In this document: piece by piece, positions 60,501 to 64,000 of the stretch
How positions within the stretch are numbered: the first letter of the stretch is position 1
How the letters are laid out: each line of letters starts with the position of its first letter
Assembly: GCA_023053545.1 (NCBI GenBank)
Contig: JAKZAN010000007.1
Coordinates: forward strand, 3,100,001-3,164,000
Reading direction: 5' to 3'
Source of the DNA: Lepidurus packardi
Lineage: Eukaryota; Arthropoda; Branchiopoda; Notostraca; Triopsidae
Length of the DNA: 64,000 bases
Position numbers and translations under genes: made by a program
The notes under the pieces: generated by a model
The model's input: the letters and a program-made list of their open reading frames with translations, nothing else
What the model was told of the DNA's origin: nothing
The model's database searches: none

Positions 60501-61482
60501 GGATTGCGATTCACAACGCGTATTAACCGCGAGCGTTCCACCGATTCTTTGTGATATTGCGCGATGTTCCTCTTACGGTAAAAATGTCTTGTTATGTAAA
60601 CAAAATGTCTTACACCCCCTTGCGTAGCTGTAGTCGCTGTAGTCACGCAGAAGATAGGCAAAGATTCTTGGTTCGAAACTCTGACGTCAGCGCAAGTTTG
60701 GAATCACGCGGCCGAAACAGGGATGCAATTTTTGAGCGCGTTTACGCAAACTGGTGAAGGACGCAAATTTGTGATCAAAGTAATCGTTTCAAGCTTTCTA
60801 AGTTACAGAATAAGAAGGTTTAAGTTATTATTTAGTCGAGAGTTTGCGCACTGGACCCCAAATGGATTCTGTCTAGCGTAAAGAAATCGCGTAACCTTTC
60901 GGTGACAATTGCTTACAAGCTCCAGCTGCTAGCAAACATTATCGCTACGCCCGAGGCCATTCCCCTGGCTAATCAAGTAAGTCGACTTGCGTACTTTTAA
61001 CCTTTTCTTCTTAAATCAAGGTTGATAAAAAAAAATTTAACTTCAAAGATTCCAGGATATGTAGAGATGCTTAAAGATTTAGTCACTTCACCCTGGGCAG
61101 CTATTGCGTCTCCCGCCCTAGCAGTTGTGTGCAATATGCATTTCCAAACTGCCTTCAAACCTAGATTGATTACGACAGGTGAGTAGACGTTGTGTTGCCA
61201 ATTTTCTTCTCACTTCCTTTTGCTTACTTTTTTTTATGAAAACAAAACTTAGGATCTGTGCCTTTTCTTTGCCGCCAAATCATTCAAGGGGTTTGGGATG
61301 ACGTGCAGAAAAGTCACATGGTAAGTGCCTTATGGGCCTTGGCCGCCAACGGTCACAAAGCTAAAGTTCTGGTGCGTCAGCATTTGAATGTTTGGCTTTC
61401 CCTGAACTTCCCAGACCAAATTTCCCATCTTCGCCTCTTCGCAGCAGTCGAGAAATTGCAACAAGTCTTAGCGAATGAATAA
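54564..61482 (+). CDS. Large helical-repeat (ARM/HEAT-like) protein, tentatively rotatin-like
   Basis: Exons 54564-54749 (frame open from 54492), 54811-54972, 55026-55934, 56267-57775, 57844-57955, 58039-58435, 58527-58693, 59471-59597, 59698-60331, 60388-60577, 60628-60779, 60836-60976, 61049-61178 and 61253-61482 join without a phase conflict to 1681 codons plus stop. The protein is Leu-rich and alpha-helical throughout with amphipathic repeats (for example LLELCNRYANDANLNVNSHL; YLVRALAAKILGNV; VSALWALAANGHKAKVL), no signal peptide, membrane span or catalytic motif. The length, composition and C-terminal pattern suggest rotatin (Drosophila Ana3), a centriole protein, but this is an impression, not an alignment. 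If so, several hundred N-terminal residues are missing: the oxygenase gene ends only 320 bp upstream. An upstream exon might exist in 54244-54480. The exon chain itself is strongly supported; the name is not. Confidence 0.8.
55935..56266. other. Intron of the helical-repeat gene
   Basis: GT-AG intron, A/T-rich, with repeated TTAAGTT/TTAAATCT words at 56170-56245. Nothing else recognised. Confidence 0.4.
58818..59343. mobile_element. TTAA-type MITE, family A, flanked by TTAA on both sides
   Basis: The element starts GGCACTCGTATACCTTAGCT and ends TAAGGTATACGGGATCC, imperfect inverted repeats. TTAA stands directly on each side (58814-58817 and 59344-59347). 526 bp, non-coding, inside the intron 58694-59470 of the helical-repeat gene. 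This is the cleanest copy for the target-site duplication. Confidence 0.85.
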
Positions 61483-61941
61483 GAAATTGATGTGCTTTTT
61501 TATTGCCACTGAAAAATAAGCTTTGAATTTCTTCATGTTAGGAATGTATGAATCATGATCTCGCCATCTAATGAGGGAAATGTAAGTGTACGTAATGTAC
61601 CGTTATGAGATCAATTTTAGTTCAGTGAATTTAATAAGCTTTGAGTGAGTTAACTGTAAAATAATGTATATTTGAATTATTATTCCTGAACGCGAATTTC
61701 TAACACACTTATCGACACTTTTTCACCGGATTATCGGGTATAGGTTTCACAAAGTTTGCAGCCCCCTAGTGTTTGAATTTTTCCTTATCTCTACCATCTA
61801 GGAAAATAGTTTTTTTAATGCGATACACAGAAATAAAATAGAACAAAAAATGACGCTCCAAACCAGGCAACACCGGACGGAAACAATGGCAACGTACACT
61901 TCATTGCAAAGAACAGATTGTATACAAACGAGTTATTAGTG
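61483..61941. other. Convergent intergenic stretch with overlapping 3' end signals
   Basis: On the plus strand AATAAA at 61832-61837 could end the helical-repeat transcript. On the minus strand the complement of TTTATT at about 61498-61503 could end the kinase transcript. If both are used, the two 3' UTRs overlap by about 330 bp. Confidence 0.45.
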
Positions 61942-63491
61942 CTAAGACTTAATAGGTTTAGGCGGTCCCGTTTTAGCGGGGGAGGGTTTGACGAATTCCA
62001 GGAGGTTCGCAGTTAGCGTGGGAGTAGGGGTGCTTGAAGACTCACCAGAACTACTGGCATTGGGACTTAGATTGTTGGGGTTTAACGGGGTAGGAAGTAA
62101 CGGCACTAAAGTCCTGTTTGAAAAAAGTGGTCGGTGCACTATGGGCGGGGCTTTGGTTTTGGAAGCGACTGGGGAATGGATTTTCCATTCTTCGTCTTTA
62201 GTAATTAGCAATTCCTGGGTGGTTGTGTTGTTGACGTTGTTTTTGTTGCATGAGCCGGTTTTCAACATTTGGGTCATTTCGCTGCTGAGTTTATAGCTCG
62301 AAGTTGACGGCGGATTTTCAAAAGATTTGTTGAAACTTCCGCCACGTGACCAGATCCGGGCGCCAGTGCGATCTCTAGCGGTGGATTCGTGTTTTTCTAA
62401 GTTTTGTACCAGCGTTTCCCGAACGGTTTGTAGAAGGTTGATGGTGTGGTCCGGAGCGGGTTCCGGATTGGTCGTGAACCCGTTGTACTTGACTTGATCA
62501 AATGTGTAATGAAAGAAGGCTTCTGCGTCCTCGATAATGTTTGGGGATGTTGGAGAAGGTAAGGAAGAGGTGGAGAGCGAAGAATGAGGAGAAGTTGGGG
62601 AGAGAGCTGTCATGGACGTCCGGGATTCAAGTTGTTGAAGACTGAGATCGTTGGCCGCGTTTGTGTTGCTAGCTGTTGCCAAAGCGATAGCACGGCGGGG
62701 ACTGTCAAACAGATATGGGCTGTTGGGATGCGAATTCCAGCGTTCCACGAACTCTTTTAAGTTTGTTTTTGTGATTTCTAATTCGGCGGTTGAGGCGAAG
62801 GGTTCAGGCGGATTGGGATGTTGACTAGTTTGAACTGGGTCCGCTGCTTTGACTGAGGCTACTGACTGTTTAACCGGAGGCGGGGCCAGTGGTTGGCGTC
62901 GTTTTAACCATGGATGCTTCAGACAGTGAGTCGCTGTTAACCGCTTACTGCAACAGTTATAATGTACGCGTCATTCTTTAACTCTAGATCTCATAACTAT
63001 TAACTTCCTTTAACTCTATTTGTTTACTAACTACAAGAAATAATGTTGTTTCTATGATCAATCTTAAGCGGTTTGTCTGATATGAATAATTTTACTTTTC
63101 CCGTTAAATTATAGAATGTTTCGGTAAATAGATGTAATCTGCTATTTTCTAACTTAAAAGTTGACAAAACTGTAAAGTTATTTCTAATATTTTGGTAATA
63201 GCCAATATGAGAGGAAAAGTCGTCATAAAACAAAAACGAAATGGTTCGTCGATCTTTACCACCAACTTATTATCTAAATGAACACAAACAAGACAACCAA
63301 AAAAAACAAGCAATGAATCAATTTTGGAGTTTACTCACGTGGTGTCTTTGACTAGCAATTTGGCAATGAAATCTTTGGCTTCTACGGAAACTTCTTGGAA
63401 AGCTTCGTCGTCAAAGTCGTACTTGGCAATGGTAACATTGGCCATCGTTTCAACATCCGTTTCTCCCATGAATGGTGACAAACCAGACAAC
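61942..63491 (-). CDS. Myosin-light-chain-kinase-family Ser/Thr kinase, C-terminal part (5' end beyond window)
   Basis: Two minus-strand exons: 63339-63491 and 61942-62947, joined in phase (VKDTTKRLTA). The first encodes kinase subdomains IX-XI: LSGLSPFMGETDVETMANVT and DDEAFQEVSVEAKDFIAKLL. The second completes the domain with THCLKHPWLKRRQ and adds a tail of about 310 aa. The GLSPFMG-ET and EAKDFI-LLVKD patterns are typical of the MLCK/titin-like kinases, which phosphorylate myosin light chains or act as sarcomeric kinases. A helix TNLKEFVERWNSHPNSPYLF about 40 residues after the domain could be regulatory; no classical basic calmodulin-binding helix directly follows HPWLKR. The rest of the tail is Ser/Pro/Thr/Asn-rich. 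The upstream exon is not visible in 63492-64000, so the ATP-binding lobe lies outside the window. Confidence 0.88.
62948..63338 (-). other. Intron between the last two kinase exons
   Basis: Minus-strand donor GTGAGT follows the exon ending at 63339 and the acceptor TTGCAG precedes 62947. A/T-rich, no other feature. Confidence 0.6.
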
Positions 63492-64000
63492 CTATTCGTT
63501 ACAGAAAAGCAAAACAAAAACAAAACATTCCTTTAAAATGTGAAGAAATTCTGTTAACTATGAGCCTATTTCCCCCTATTGTCTTCATTTTCTTCCCATA
63601 TAAACTTTATTTGTTAGATGCCAGACATACGTCTCTGTTACAGACGTAGTTTTTTTCTGCTTTAGAATTGAAGGAAGTTCTAGAACGCGATGAGCACCAT
63701 ACAGAGAGCTTGGAAAGAGAAGGCAAATTGTTGGGCAGACTGCCCAGGAGGACGCTTGCTTTCTCAGTTCACATTGCTCCGTTCTGCTTTCTTTTCCTCC
63801 TTAAAGTCTTTTTCCCTAAAGTTCTAAATTTAAATCTTCGCCCCTTTTGCTTTGCTACGAAGCTGAGGAGAAACAGTTCGTTCCTTGGCTCACGTGCCAC
63901 ATATTCCACCCGCGATGGGCAAATTTGAACAAGCCAAAAACAGTTTCGTGCTAAGACATCTAAGTCAACATTTCCTGCTCTCTCGAACCTTTGCATGGGG
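63492..64000 (-). other. Intron of the MLCK-family gene
   Basis: From the acceptor ATAG at about 63492-63495 (minus strand) to the window end no kinase exon is recognisable on the minus strand. A 75-codon minus-strand frame at 63769-63996 has no kinase motif. Confidence 0.4.

Overview
This is a eukaryotic, almost certainly arthropod (probably pancrustacean) nuclear genome window. The evidence is spliceosomal GT-AG introns, an R&R chitin-binding cuticle protein, and animal-specific genes (polyhomeotic, AP-2 mu, CAMTA, a NinaB/RPE65-type oxygenase, an MLCK-type kinase). Genes have many short introns (about 50-150 bp), apart from a few long introns and gaps filled with decayed non-autonomous transposons. 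The species cannot be named from sequence alone. All gene models were made by hand from reading frame, splice-site phase and family similarity; none was checked against RNA or a database.

Layout. 1-1834 (+): 3' half of polyhomeotic (HD1 helix, FCS zinc finger, SAM). 3453-4601 (+): intronless class A orphan GPCR. 6933-8876 (+): complete AP-2 mu, seven exons, 435 aa. 8877-18988: gene-poor, repeat-rich. 18989-42330 (+): CAMTA transcription factor (CG-1, TIG, ankyrin, IQ), 23 proposed coding exons, about 1411 aa; first intron 9.3 kb and one GC-AG intron. 44615-45799 (+): GST kappa, 221 aa. 46836-47503 (-): small cuticle protein with a clear TATA/Inr promoter. 48239-49135 (+): adhesion-type GPCR seven-helix region broken by three frameshifts. 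49955-51111 (+): cytochrome b561. 51763-54243 (+): NinaB/RPE65-like carotenoid oxygenase. 54564-61482 (+): large helical-repeat protein of about 1681 aa, tentatively rotatin-like. 61942-63491 (-): 3' end of an MLCK-family kinase, convergent with the preceding gene and continuing beyond the window.

The accessory content is a dense set of non-autonomous DNA transposons. It includes two TTAA-targeting families with GGYTCCCGTATA termini (A and B), two foldback families (C and D), a fifth dispersed repeat (E), a 440-bp Tigger/pogo-type MITE, a Tigger relic that still encodes a psq-type helix-turn-helix, and a 156-bp hAT-type MITE with a perfect 8-bp target duplication. In CAMTA intron 1 three of these families are nested inside one another. 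Upstream of the GST gene is a near-perfect 70-bp-arm hairpin. No genuinely new gene system was identified; the most noteworthy items are the nested TTAA elements, the long hairpin, the 20-bp-subrepeat foldback family, and the frameshifted adhesion GPCR.

The genes do not form a pathway. They are ordinary dispersed housekeeping and tissue genes. Cytochrome b561 and the NinaB-like oxygenase are neighbours, but nothing shows they are functionally linked.
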